Source: G963663315 sp965208975 (GTDB taxonomy: Bacteria > Pseudomonadota > Gammaproteobacteria > Arenicellales > Poriferihabitantaceae). Taken from it: DNA of 64,000 bases. The translations under genes were made by a program, and so were the position numbers. Shown piece by piece: positions 16,315 through 25,161 of this stretch (position 1 is the first letter of the stretch; every line of letters starts with the position of its first letter). A model generated the notes under the pieces. That model saw only the letters and a program-made list of their open reading frames with translations. It made no database searches and was not told where the DNA came from. The stretch spans positions 496,001-560,000 of the forward strand of contig CBDBQH010000003.1 of assembly GCA_965208975.1 (NCBI GenBank), written 5' to 3'.

Positions 16315-19143
16315 TCAAGCTTGCCGCGCCAACTGAACCGCGCATTCGAGAAAACGCGCTCCGCGCAATACAGCCGGATTTTCCCGGACATCATTCAGTA
16401 ACTTGCCAAGATCGCTTTCGAATACCTCTGGAACCCGATGAGCTTCCGTAGCCAAACTAAATGCAAACTCAGACAGTCTTCGGTCCGTACACACATGATC
16501 GTTGACCAACTTCACATACCACATGGATTTATGGTGGATACCACCCTTTAACTGCTCACATTTATGGCGCAACATCATGCTAAAGTCTGTCGGCTTTTTC
16601 TCGACCAATCGCAAAAGTGTTTCGAGTGCCTGTTGCTGGTCTGGTGACTCGCGTAAGAATGCTTCCGCTTTCGCCCAGTTTTGCCCGCAGAGTTTCTCGT
16701 AAATGAGGGACAGATATTCATCTTTGATCTTTTTCCATCTGATGTTGATAAGCGGTCCATAGAGTCTCGCATTGTGCCATCTTGCGTACAACCGCAAAGT
16801 GTCTACAGGAAGTACTGGACTGTTCCGCAATCGTGACAAATCAGAGCAAATCTGCAAATCCTTGAAGTTCGTCAGGGTGTGCTTGCAACTGACAACCACA
16901 AAATCTTCAAAATCTCCCTGCCTTGCATACAACAGACCTCCCGGCTGCTCAACCACCTGCCCGGCTAAGGCTATATCATACGAACGACAATTTCCAATTA
17001 GTGGGGTCTTCATGTTAAAAAACAAAATTTTAGGTTCGGACTTTTCAATACCAGTATCATCAACCAATCTCGCGACGATATTGCGTTGATCGTGGTCAAG
17101 AACCCATCGTAAAGGAGGAACCTCATGTTCAAATCGGAACGAAACTCGTCCGAGTTCTTCGGCAAATATTTCCAGTTCGCCGCTCGCAGCCTCCAGATAG
17201 GCCCAAGTGTTTTTCTCTTGCTGCAAAAATCCAGCAAACTTCTCCCACCAAAACTCTGGCCGAAGTGGCAGATCGAAACGGTCTCCAATTCGTTCACACA
17301 GGAGTTTGTCTCCCCTTCTGTCCGCTAGTCGAATGCTGGTGGTGACCGATCTGCTAGGCGGACCAATCACCGAAAGACTCACTTCGTTTCTCCAGAGTGC
17401 TTCCAAGCCCGCGTCATGAGGATCAAGACTCGCGATCAGGCCACAATGCGATGCGACACCAGGAATCCATGGCTCTGGTTCCCTCACGTGAAGTTCAATA
17501 TGTCCTTCCGCCTCCGGTGTTGATAACTGTTTCAAGAACTGCGCTTCGCTTCGCCTGACCGTAAGGATGTGCTCACCTTCCGGCAATCGTGGCAACCGGA
17601 TAAACGTCGGATGCCCGCATGGCCCTGCTTTGATCTCTATCTTGGGTTCCCTATCAAGTTGAAGCACATACCCACCCACGGGATGGTCGTGCACCATCCC
17701 AAAAACTGGGCTCTCTGTCGTAAGCCATTCGCTTTGACCCTCACCGTTCCACCCACGTCCAGGGAGACCGGCAGGCCAAACGCGAATTGTACGCGCTACC
17801 TGCAGGTTGAATTCGGCAAGCCATTCGGTGAACTCGGCAGATACATCAGATGGAACTTTAAAGCGATAAGCCCAAACTTCGGCACAATCAATTCCAAGCT
17901 CTTGCATACCAAATCGCAACTGGCTGCACACCTTGTCCGTGACAATGATATATCTGCCTTCAGGACGAACAATCCCGCCGACAATTTCCCGTGCAGTGCC
18001 ATCCTGCCCAACTCGGTATAACCAAATAGGACCCGGTGTGGTGCGGCATCCAATTTGAAGCAGGTTCTCAAGAAGCCCATGTGAATGCTCGAAGCGAATC
18101 ATCGGCTCCTTCGAATCGGGCCACCGCTTGAGAACACCCTTTCTATTGCCAAACAGTAGCCACCCGCCAGGCTTATAATCGTCCGCGCCATTGAGGTAGC
18201 ATCTCGTTGCTCTGATGAATGATCGAATGTCAGAGTTTAATGAGGCGATCTCCTTGAAAGACGGTAATTCCACCCATACAATCCAATCGTCTCCTCCACG
18301 ATGGCCCAGATATAGGTTAGGTTTGATGTCGAACTCGGCTGCATCTCGGTCAGGCCGTTTGTGGCGAGTACTACCTGCCCCAACACCCGGTAAACCCGTT
18401 GCGATCCCGGCAAACCGGTCTTTGACATACCGTCGCGTTTCTCCAAGCCATTCACGCGCATTGCGAACCTTCTCCAAATCTTCAACAATGCGGTCAAGGG
18501 TCGGCGGGTAGATGGGCTCACTTCCTTCAGCCGATTGCTCTCCAAGAAGTGCAAGCACTATCCGTCCCGTCAATTCCTCTTGCTGCAGAAATTCCTGGAA
18601 ACGAGTTGACAAATGATGAGCATTACCTGCCAGTCGCCTGCCTATATCGCCTGCTTTTAACGATGTCAAGCCGATCAAGCGGTGGCGCTGATAATAGAGT
18701 GTCCTCGCAAATTGAACTTGCAGATACTTCGGTAATATAGCATGTGTAATTGGTCGCGAGATGATACTGAAATGCTCAGCCCACCGCCCTGTAGGCACCA
18801 CCCCTGCGTAAGTCCCTCGGAACTTTCGAAACCACCGCCTGACCTGATAACGCTTCTTACTATCCCAACCCGGCATCTGTTGCTCGAATGAGGGCCAATA
18901 CTCATCACCTTCGTACCTATAACCATGCTCCGTCAAATAAATAACCCATAGCAGCCAGTGTGGCGATAAATGTAGCCTCTTCTTCAACTGTATACGGAGC
19001 TGTGCCGAGATCTCCTCGAAGGCAGCCTCATCCAATCCATGCTCAAGTGCGAAGATGTCGAGACCCGACTCTGATCGACTTCCAGCAAGTGCCTCGAAAT
19101 GCTGTTCGAGTCGATCTTGCCAGTCATCAAGGGAATCAGACAT
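16315..19143 (-). CDS. Unrecognised large protein of Druantia-like operon (second gene)
   Basis: About 942 aa; no named domain identified. The N-terminal 200 residues are helical and basic (HLSPHWLLWVIYLTEHGYRY, KKRYQVRRWFRKFRGTYAG); the middle is rich in beta strands, Trp and Arg; the C-terminal 150 residues are helical again. No NTPase, nuclease or methylase motif is evident. It sits 24 bp after druA and about 20 bp before the third gene. It may be a counterpart of DruB/DruC or of the large DruH of type III, both only suggestions. GTG 19155 is an alternative start. Confidence 0.75.
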   Translation of the reverse strand: MSDSLDDWQDRLEQHFEALAGSRSESGLDIFALEHGLDEAAFEEISAQLRIQLKKRLHLSPHWLLWVIYLTEHGYRYEGDEYWPSFEQQMPGWDSKKRYQVRRWFRKFRGTYAGVVPTGRWAEHFSIISRPITHAILPKYLQVQFARTLYYQRHRLIGLTSLKAGDIGRRLAGNAHHLSTRFQEFLQQEELTGRIVLALLGEQSAEGSEPIYPPTLDRIVEDLEKVRNAREWLGETRRYVKDRFAGIATGLPGVGAGSTRHKRPDRDAAEFDIKPNLYLGHRGGDDWIVWVELPSFKEIASLNSDIRSFIRATRCYLNGADDYKPGGWLLFGNRKGVLKRWPDSKEPMIRFEHSHGLLENLLQIGCRTTPGPIWLYRVGQDGTAREIVGGIVRPEGRYIIVTDKVCSQLRFGMQELGIDCAEVWAYRFKVPSDVSAEFTEWLAEFNLQVARTIRVWPAGLPGRGWNGEGQSEWLTTESPVFGMVHDHPVGGYVLQLDREPKIEIKAGPCGHPTFIRLPRLPEGEHILTVRRSEAQFLKQLSTPEAEGHIELHVREPEPWIPGVASHCGLIASLDPHDAGLEALWRNEVSLSVIGPPSRSVTTSIRLADRRGDKLLCERIGDRFDLPLRPEFWWEKFAGFLQQEKNTWAYLEAASGELEIFAEELGRVSFRFEHEVPPLRWVLDHDQRNIVARLVDDTGIEKSEPKILFFNMKTPLIGNCRSYDIALAGQVVEQPGGLLYARQGDFEDFVVVSCKHTLTNFKDLQICSDLSRLRNSPVLPVDTLRLYARWHNARLYGPLINIRWKKIKDEYLSLIYEKLCGQNWAKAEAFLRESPDQQQALETLLRLVEKKPTDFSMMLRHKCEQLKGGIHHKSMWYVKLVNDHVCTDRRLSEFAFSLATEAHRVPEVFESDLGKLLNDVRENPAVLRGARFLECAVQLARQA

Positions 19144-19178
19144 CGCTATCTTCACTCGCTCGTTTTTCGCCTGTCGGA

Positions 19179-20450
19179 CTAACTGGTCCGTAAAAGCTTA
19201 GCATCAATTTGCTGACTGTAGCGACCAAACATCGCCACCAATTCCGTGCGCTCCCAATCACGATAATCCGGCCTCCGTTCTGCCCGAGGTACAACCCAGC
19301 GTTTGAGGGCCAACAAAGACACTTCATCCACGGAGGACAGCGTCGAGCAATCCAGTTCACCCTTCCCGGTTCGAAGGTACTCCACCCCCTCTGACGCCAG
19401 GAATGAAATGAAAACCTCTCTCTGGATACCATGACGGAGTAAGTCATCTCTGAATCCTAACTCTTTCAACGCGGCACGCGTCGTCCGCAATCGCCAATTT
19501 GGCCCAGCTCCGAAACGATGACGATCTGCATACGGATGACCAATACTGCGGAGGTAACCCCGCAGTTCCCCAAACAGTCGATCAGGAATATGAAAGTGCC
19601 CCCATCCTCCTGTATAACCGATAGATTTGAAGTACTCGATATTGTCCAGTTTCAATCTGTTGTAGACAGAGGAGCGGCCCATTGAAGAGGATGTTGTCAC
19701 CGCTATGAGTCGGGCATTCTTTTTTTGACCCGATATTATGCCGCTTGAACTACCATATATACGCCGAAAGTCCTCGAATATTTCTTTCGTTCGGACTAGG
19801 CATGCCACCAGTTTTCCCGCCAAGAGACGATTGTACGGTGGAACTGCGCCGAGTACATATGCATCCATGATGTTCACTAAGCGAGCACCCCGGTCTCGCA
19901 CATCCCAACCTACCAAATTGTCACGAACTGCGAGGTTAAATACCGGGTCACCAATAGCAATCAATCCGATTAACTTCCGATTATGGTTGTCCCACACGAG
20001 ATATCTCAACCTGCGACCAAAGCCGTTCGAAACCGGTACAGACCATGTAAGAGACGCTAGTCGAAATAGTTCGGATTGCCATGTCCCTGCCCCAATTTTC
20101 TCTAATACAGGCGATATGCATTCTGGTTCGATATCTGATCCAGACGCGAAATGCGTCAAAAGTGCGGGAGTACGATTGAGCAAGAATTCGCGGTTCTTTT
20201 CCAACCTGTCATTTCTTTGATAACCATGGAGTGCCCGAATTGCGTCTTTACCATCGCTACACATCGACAGGGTTCCGTCGTCAAGTTTCCGAAATCCTAT
20301 CTGTCGCAGGTGCCGCCGAATTTTTCTCTTTAGGTTAGCCTTTTGGGGCGAAACATTAATAACTTGTTGGTTCACTCGATTATTCCCTTTGAATTCGCAA
20401 TATTGCTTCTTGAGAAAATTCTGGGCCGACTCAGAGATTCGTCGAACCAA
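19179..20450 (-). CDS. druA: DruA, DUF4338 protein of Druantia anti-phage system
   Basis: The central region carries the DUF4338 signature: GRRLRYLVWDNHNRKLIGLI, GDPVFNLAVRDNLVGWD, then NIMDAYVLGAVPPYNRLLAG followed by KLVACLVR. DUF4338 proteins are the DruA subunit of type I Druantia; their biochemical activity is not established. The C-terminal third holds FKSIGYTGGWGHFHIPD and an Arg-rich stretch. Length (423 aa) is in range. Translation appears to begin with TTG at 20450; no strong ribosome site is visible, so a later start is possible. First gene of the four-gene operon. Confidence 0.88.
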   Translation of the reverse strand: MVRRISESAQNFLKKQYCEFKGNNRVNQQVINVSPQKANLKRKIRRHLRQIGFRKLDDGTLSMCSDGKDAIRALHGYQRNDRLEKNREFLLNRTPALLTHFASGSDIEPECISPVLEKIGAGTWQSELFRLASLTWSVPVSNGFGRRLRYLVWDNHNRKLIGLIAIGDPVFNLAVRDNLVGWDVRDRGARLVNIMDAYVLGAVPPYNRLLAGKLVACLVRTKEIFEDFRRIYGSSSGIISGQKKNARLIAVTTSSSMGRSSVYNRLKLDNIEYFKSIGYTGGWGHFHIPDRLFGELRGYLRSIGHPYADRHRFGAGPNWRLRTTRAALKELGFRDDLLRHGIQREVFISFLASEGVEYLRTGKGELDCSTLSSVDEVSLLALKRWVVPRAERRPDYRDWERTELVAMFGRYSQQIDAKLLRTS

Positions 20451-20492
20451 TAACTCGTTTCACGTTAGCACACCTTAGCGCGAAGACAGGCT

Positions 20493-20520
20493 CGTCATTA
20501 CGTCTACGTCATTACGTCTA
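20493..20520 (+). repeat. 14-bp perfect tandem duplication upstream of druA
   Basis: CGTCATTACGTCTA repeated twice with no gap, about 45-70 bp upstream of the druA start. It could be a pair of direct regulator sites or a chance duplication. Confidence 0.7.
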
Positions 20521-20621
20521 AAACCGTCGGCATCACCACCTACACCCTTAAACCGCTTGTGACCGTTGATTCTACCTCATGCCTGCCACGGAGTGAACCG
20601 CCCCCGGCACAGGGATGAAGC

Positions 20622-20641
20622 GGGAATCAGCGCTGATTCCC
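20622..20641. repeat. Perfect 20-bp palindrome, GCTGATTCCC family
   Basis: The palindrome is built from GGGAATCAGC and its complement. The same half-site words occur after nadE at 7263-7292, so this is a dispersed element rather than a unique operator. Confidence 0.7.
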
Positions 20642-20643
20642 AC

Positions 20644-20808
20644 CTAAAGCCTCCCCAAAAACGAACGAATCTCCTCCACCGTCTGTAAACGCTGGCTGAT
20701 TCGATGGGTGGGCACAACCGCGGGAATACCTCCCATCAAATCCGCAATTGCCCTGGAGAGTTGTCCGATATGGGCGGAGCCTGATATATAATCGCGGATT
20801 TGTTTTCG
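20644..20808 (-). pseudogene. Protein-like C-terminal fragment upstream of metF
   Basis: A 54-codon open frame without a proper start reads like the tail of a globular protein (SGSAHIGQLSRAIADLMGGI, then RISQRLQTVEEIRSFLGRL). An internal ATG would give a 30-aa peptide. It overlaps the region where the metF promoter should be. I cannot name the family; a truncated gene remnant is most likely. Confidence 0.3.
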
Positions 20809-20822
20809 CTACCACACATTCA

Positions 20823-21737
20823 ATGACAAACACAGATCAACAGATTCGGCAGATTCAGCAATTCATGAGCGGATTTACCGCTGAAACCACACCGGCTTCT
20901 GCCGCTAAAACCGCTGATTTCAGAGATCATCTGCGCCCCGGCGCGGTCGTGTATATCACTTTCCTGCCGGGGTCGGATTTTAACGACACCGTTAGCGTGG
21001 CAAAACGGCTTCGTGACGAAGGCTTTATCCCGGTCCCGCATTTCGCGGCTCGCAGTATTGCCAACCGCAGGACACTGGATCAGTACTTGAGCCGGGTGGT
21101 GGCCGAAGCGGGTGTAGATCGGGTGTTATGTATCGCCGGAGCGGTCGATAGTCCGGTCGGCGACTTCCATGACTCCATGCAACTGCTCGATACCGGACTG
21201 TTCGACAAACACGGCATCACCATGATTGGCCTGGCCGGTCATCCCGAAGGCAGCCCGGACATGTCCGATCAAGCAATCCTGTCCGCTCTGAAATGGAAAA
21301 ATGAATTCAGCCAGCGAACGGACGCCGAAATGCACCTGGTCACACAGTTTGCCTTCGAAAGCGCACCCATCATCGCCTGGGACCGGATGTTGCAGGCCGA
21401 CGGTAACCACCTGCCCATTCACATTGGCATACCGGGCCTCGCGACCTTGAAAACCCTGCTGATGCATGCCAGAAACTGCGGCATCGGCAATTCCATTAAA
21501 TTCCTGACCCGGCAGACGAAAAACGTGACCCGGCTGATGTCCGTCAACACCCCCGATAAACTGGTTGCCCAACTGGCCGATTACGCGGTCAATGATCCCG
21601 GTTCCGGCATCCGCGGAGTGCATGTCTACCCGCTCGGCGGATTACGCAAAAGCGCCAAATGGAGCTATGCGGTGGTTGATGGGCATTTGACGATGAATGA
21701 CAAGGGTGGATTCAAGGTGAATGTTGAATTGGATTAG
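20823..21737 (+). CDS. metF: Methylenetetrahydrofolate reductase family protein
   Basis: About 304 aa TIM-barrel flavoprotein of the MetF family, which reduces 5,10-methylene-THF to 5-methyl-THF for methionine synthesis. Signs are ITFLPGSDFNDTVSVAKRL, FIPVPHFAARSI, IGLAGHPEGSP, LVTQFAFES and HIGIPGLATLKTLL. An upstream in-frame ATG exists at 20748, but the family-like sequence begins at MTNTDQQIRQIQQF, so I take 20823. The protein is a diverged member relative to E. coli MetF, and a paralogue with another one-carbon role is possible. It stands alone between two defence loci. Confidence 0.82.
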   Translation: MTNTDQQIRQIQQFMSGFTAETTPASAAKTADFRDHLRPGAVVYITFLPGSDFNDTVSVAKRLRDEGFIPVPHFAARSIANRRTLDQYLSRVVAEAGVDRVLCIAGAVDSPVGDFHDSMQLLDTGLFDKHGITMIGLAGHPEGSPDMSDQAILSALKWKNEFSQRTDAEMHLVTQFAFESAPIIAWDRMLQADGNHLPIHIGIPGLATLKTLLMHARNCGIGNSIKFLTRQTKNVTRLMSVNTPDKLVAQLADYAVNDPGSGIRGVHVYPLGGLRKSAKWSYAVVDGHLTMNDKGGFKVNVELD

Positions 21738-21801
21738 AGTTTGTTGAATCCGAGCACAATTCAACTACGCGAAATTATGTTCTACGAGTATACTTCCTGC
21801 C

Positions 21802-23598
21802 ATGACTGATCAACTTGACTTGGGAAAGACATACAGCGCAATCCTCAATGCAGCGAAAGAAAGGCGCTGTATCAGTTATGGCACTCTGGCAAAAGCCAAC
21901 AATGCCGAATGGACGAAGGTTCGCTACAAAATATCCCAGCATCTGGGCGACCTTATGAAGGTCGCTGTCGAAAATGGCTGGCCGATTCTAAGTGCCATCG
22001 TCGTCAATCAGGACAATATTAAGACCAGAAAACTTGACGGCACAGCACGCAACGGCTTTATCAATGCCGCCAAATATCTCGGCTTTGATGTCAGTGACTC
22101 CGAGCACTTCATCAAAGAGCAGCAAGAGGCCGTGTTTGCCTGGGCCGAAACTGCCCCCGGCGAGTTGATAACTTCTTCAGAAAATGCAGTGAGCGATCTT
22201 TTCGACGATGAAAACAGGCGTTTTTGGTTCGTCGGTGCGATGTGGGGCGAAGAAGATCACACGGAACGCTTCTGCAATGAAGGTATCTGGCAGAACGGCA
22301 AGAAACAAGCTAAATATACAGAGCATGTGGCGCGGATGCAGCCCGGAGACCGCATCGCCATCAAATCCGATTTTTTTCAAACGTATAATTTGCCCTTTGA
22401 TAATCAGGGCCAAAAGATTCGTGTTATGGACATTAAGGCGATTGGCACGATCACCGAGGTGACAACGGATGGCTGGACGGTTAAGGTGGATTGGCAGCAG
22501 TTTGACGAACCAAGAAAGTGGTACTTCTACGCCTACTCCAATACCATTACAGAAGCCAAGGTCTCTAATGAATGCGCACGACGGCTCATCCAGTTCACCT
22601 TCGACGGCCATAGGCAGGATTATGGATACTGGCTTCCCCGCTATGTACCAGAGACCAATATCGAACAAGAAACCAATCCCGATCCCGACGAAACAAAAAT
22701 CTCTCCATACGGGATTACCGACATTCTTGAAGATGGCTGCTTCCTCCCACAGAAATCCCTCGATTTGGCTCTATCGCGCTTGAAGAAGAAATTGAACCTC
22801 ATCCTTCAAGGTCCGCCCGGTACTGGCAAGACCTGGCTCGCAAAACGACTTGGCTATGCGCTTATTCGCACGAAGGATCGTGCTGTCGTCCGCAAACGAA
22901 TGCGCTTTATCCAGTTTCATCCGTCGTTATCCTACGAGGACTTCATACGCGGCTGGCGTCCTGATGGTGATGGTCAACTGTCCTTGATTGATGGCGCTTT
23001 CCTGGAAGCGGTAGAGGCGGCGCGTGCCGAACCTGACCCCTTTGTCGTCATCATTGAAGAAATCAATCGCGGCAACCCCGCCCAAATTTTCGGTGAGATG
23101 CTTACTCTTCTTGAAAACGATAAACGCAAGGAAGAGGAAGCGATTGAGCTTGCCTATCGCCGCGAGCACGGCGTGCGCGTCTTCATCCCACACAACCTTT
23201 TCGTGATCGGCACAATGAACATTGCCGACCGCTCGCTTGCCCTCGTTGATCTCGCACTCCGTCGCCGTTTCGCTTTCGTCACCCTTGAAACGGCTCTTAA
23301 TGAAAGCTGGCTCAAATGGTGTACTGAACAGGCGGGCATCACTGAAGATGTTCTCATTGAAATCCGGCAGCGCATGACTAAACTGAATGATGAGATTACC
23401 GCCGACCGCTCACTCGGCGCACAATTCAAAATCGGTCACAGCTATGTGACACCCGCATCAGGTGAGCAGATCAAAGATGCAAGAGCGTGGTTTCGCGAGA
23501 TCGTTGAGACGGAAATTGAACCGCTTCTTGAGGAGTACTGGTTCGACAATCTGGATAAAGCCAGGGCATCGAAAACACAACTCTTACAGGGCCTGTGA
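21802..23598 (+). CDS. mcrB: McrB-like GTPase subunit of a type IV restriction system
   Basis: 598 aa. An N-terminal module (1-115) is followed by an EVE-like segment about 130-285 (RFWFVGAMWGEEDHTERF, MQPGDRIAIKS), a fold that binds modified bases in many McrB N-termini. The AAA+ motor has Walker A LQGPPGTGKTWLA near 334, Walker B FVVIIEEINRGNP near 415, and MNIADRSLALVDLALRRRF, the McrB signature (usually MNTADRS). It would drive GTP-dependent translocation for cleavage of modified DNA by McrC. It reads through intact, unlike mcrC. The stop overlaps the mcrC GTG start (GTGA). Confidence 0.9.
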   Translation: MTDQLDLGKTYSAILNAAKERRCISYGTLAKANNAEWTKVRYKISQHLGDLMKVAVENGWPILSAIVVNQDNIKTRKLDGTARNGFINAAKYLGFDVSDSEHFIKEQQEAVFAWAETAPGELITSSENAVSDLFDDENRRFWFVGAMWGEEDHTERFCNEGIWQNGKKQAKYTEHVARMQPGDRIAIKSDFFQTYNLPFDNQGQKIRVMDIKAIGTITEVTTDGWTVKVDWQQFDEPRKWYFYAYSNTITEAKVSNECARRLIQFTFDGHRQDYGYWLPRYVPETNIEQETNPDPDETKISPYGITDILEDGCFLPQKSLDLALSRLKKKLNLILQGPPGTGKTWLAKRLGYALIRTKDRAVVRKRMRFIQFHPSLSYEDFIRGWRPDGDGQLSLIDGAFLEAVEAARAEPDPFVVIIEEINRGNPAQIFGEMLTLLENDKRKEEEAIELAYRREHGVRVFIPHNLFVIGTMNIADRSLALVDLALRRRFAFVTLETALNESWLKWCTEQAGITEDVLIEIRQRMTKLNDEITADRSLGAQFKIGHSYVTPASGEQIKDARAWFREIVETEIEPLLEEYWFDNLDKARASKTQLLQGL

Positions 23599-24764
23599 GC
23601 GTTGTACCCCAATCTGATGAGGAGAGCGAAGATGCGGCACGACTCGCTTATGGCAAGATACCGGTACGCAATGTTTGGCTCCTTTTCCTGTATGCCTATG
23701 ATTTAGCGCGATTCCAGGGGCGCTTCGAAGCTGAGATTGAGGACTCACCCGACTTCAAGTCTTTGATTGCGCGACTTCTATGTCATGTCGTTGAAACACG
23801 CCTCAGGCGTAACCTCAGCTTTGGCTACCGTAGACGCGAAGACACACTGAAGCGCGTGCGCGGCAGGATTGATATCCTGAAGACAGAGTCCCGCGATCTT
23901 TTCCGTCGTGGCGAGGTTGCCTGCCGATTTGAAGAACTCACCATCGATACGCCGCGGAATCGGCTGGTGCACGCAGCCCTAAGCGCTGTGTGGGCGGCTT
24001 GATGACCAAGAGCTTGCTCGCAGGACAAAAACCCTGGCCAGCGCTCTTGGCCGTGCCGGTGTCAGTGGCGCTATACCGTCACGAGCAGAGATGGCATCTG
24101 ATCAGGTCGGACGGCATGAGGCGGCGGACCGGTTGATGGTTTCGCTTGCCCGTGCCGTTTTCGATCTCGTCCTGCCCACCGAGAAGAAAGGAGCGCGTTC
24201 ACTCCTTCAGTCCCAACGCGAAAATACGGAATTCAGAAAGCTTTTCGAACGCGCGATTGGTAATTTTTTCTCTGCCGAGTTGCCACGAGAAGACGGATGC
24301 GCGTCTATGCGGGCAAGCAATATCACTGGCCTGTCGGCGCTGTATCACCGGGCATTCGCATGTACCTTCCGATAATGGTGACGGACATCATCCTGGAGAA
24401 CAAGCAGGAGAAACGACGGATCATCATCGACACCAAGTTCACCGACATCCTGATCAGTTCCCGGTTTGACGATAGTCAGAGTTTCAAGACCGGTCACATC
24501 TATCAACTCTACGCCTACCTCCGCAGTCAGGAACGCGACGACGATCCGCTCTCGCTGAACTCCGAGGGCATGCTTCTTTATCCGTCTATCCACTTCGATG
24601 TGGACGAGGTGGCCGAACTACAGGGGCATTTTGTCCGTTTTGTGACGATCGACCTTGCTGAAAAAACCAGTACAGTTGTGGAGAACCTGCGTCAGTTACC
24701 TGTCAGCCATAGTCGACAAAAAGCCTGCGATCCGGCCGAAAACCAGTCGGTAGCCATTGCATAA
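23595..24764 (+). pseudogene. mcrC: mcrC nuclease gene broken by two frameshifts
   Basis: Three frames together make one McrC protein. Frame 1 (23595-24002) gives the N-terminus PVRNVWLLFLYAYDLARFQG and stops after SAVWAA; the next frame carries on with LDDQELARRTKT, FDLVLPTEKKGARSLL and RAIGNFF; near 24290 a second shift leads into YAGKQYHWPVG. The third part has the PD-(D/E)xK centre (DIILENKQ, RRIIIDTKFTD), so the nuclease residues survive but are separated from the N-terminus. Two independent small indels favour true decay, although assembly error cannot be ruled out from one sequence. With mcrB intact, restriction should be lost unless McrC is supplied elsewhere. Confidence 0.85.
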
Positions 24765-24801
24765 AACATTTGAAACGCTTCGATCTGGATCCACCTCGTC
24801 A
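24728..24801 (+). repeat. Left copy of mcrC-3'-end direct repeat
   Basis: Covers the last mcrC codons, the stop, and about 35 bp beyond. An about 90% identical copy lies at 25689-25765. Shared landmarks are CGGCCGAAAA, GTCGGTAGCCATTGCATAAA and CGATCTGGA. Confidence 0.88.
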
Positions 24802-24841
24802 ATTCCCGCCCTCCTCCCGCCTTTCCCGCTTGCGCGGGAGT

Positions 24842-24944
24842 GACATACGGCGCAATCCTCAATGCAGCATAAAGAGAGGCGTTTTATCAGTTATGGCGAT
24901 CTGGCAAAAGCCAACACTGCCGAATGGTCGAAGGTTCGCTACAA
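24842..24944 (+). pseudogene. Degenerate copy of the mcrB 5' end
   Basis: About 103 bp matching mcrB 21828-21929 at roughly 88-90% identity, including CGCAATCCTCAATGCAGC, ATCAGTTATGGC, TGGCAAAAGCCAACA and CGAAGGTTCGCTACAA. It has a one-base insertion and an in-frame stop. It is the left end of a second, gutted mcrBC copy whose right end is the mcrC-tail repeat at 25689. Confidence 0.85.
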
Positions 24945-24999
24945 TTGATTTCCGCCCGCCTGTGGTATATTTGACAAACACCATGTGAGGTATGTTATT

Positions 25000-25161
25000 T
25001 TGAAAGACACAAACAAGAAAGAATCCGGAACGGACAAACGCGATCTCAATCTCGATACCGCAAGCGTCAAACCCTTGAAGGAAGATCGGAGTGAGCCGCG
25101 AGACCGGCCGGAAATTTCGGACACATACCGACCACCGCCCCGGAAGCCTCCCAAAAAATGA
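25000..25161 (+). CDS. Small 53-aa partner ORF upstream of SLATT-like gene
   Basis: Begins with TTG at 25000, preceded by GAGG at suitable spacing (an in-frame GTG at 24985 is the alternative). It encodes a very hydrophilic, charged peptide (LKDTNKKESGTDKRDLNLDT) with a Pro/Arg-rich tail (TYRPPPRKPPKK) and no hydrophobic segment. Its TGA overlaps the ATG of the next gene (ATGA), the usual sign of translational coupling. It resembles no family I know; antitoxin, leader or disordered regulator are all possible. Confidence 0.5.
   Translation: MKDTNKKESGTDKRDLNLDTASVKPLKEDRSEPRDRPEISDTYRPPPRKPPKK

Larger units (their letters stand above)
20451..20822. other. Intergenic region between druA and metF
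   Basis: Divergent spacer of about 370 bp. It holds a perfect 14-bp tandem duplication (CGTCATTACGTCTA at 20493-20506 and 20507-20520), a 20-bp perfect palindrome at 20622-20641, and a short minus-strand reading frame at 20644-20808. Promoters for both flanking genes must lie here, but I see no convincing -35/-10 pair. Confidence 0.6.

Noticed and set aside
24971..24998. TTGACA plus TATGTT as a promoter for the SLATT pair
   Set aside because: Spacing is only about 14 bp, too short for a normal sigma-70 promoter, and it overlaps the ribosome site of the small ORF.
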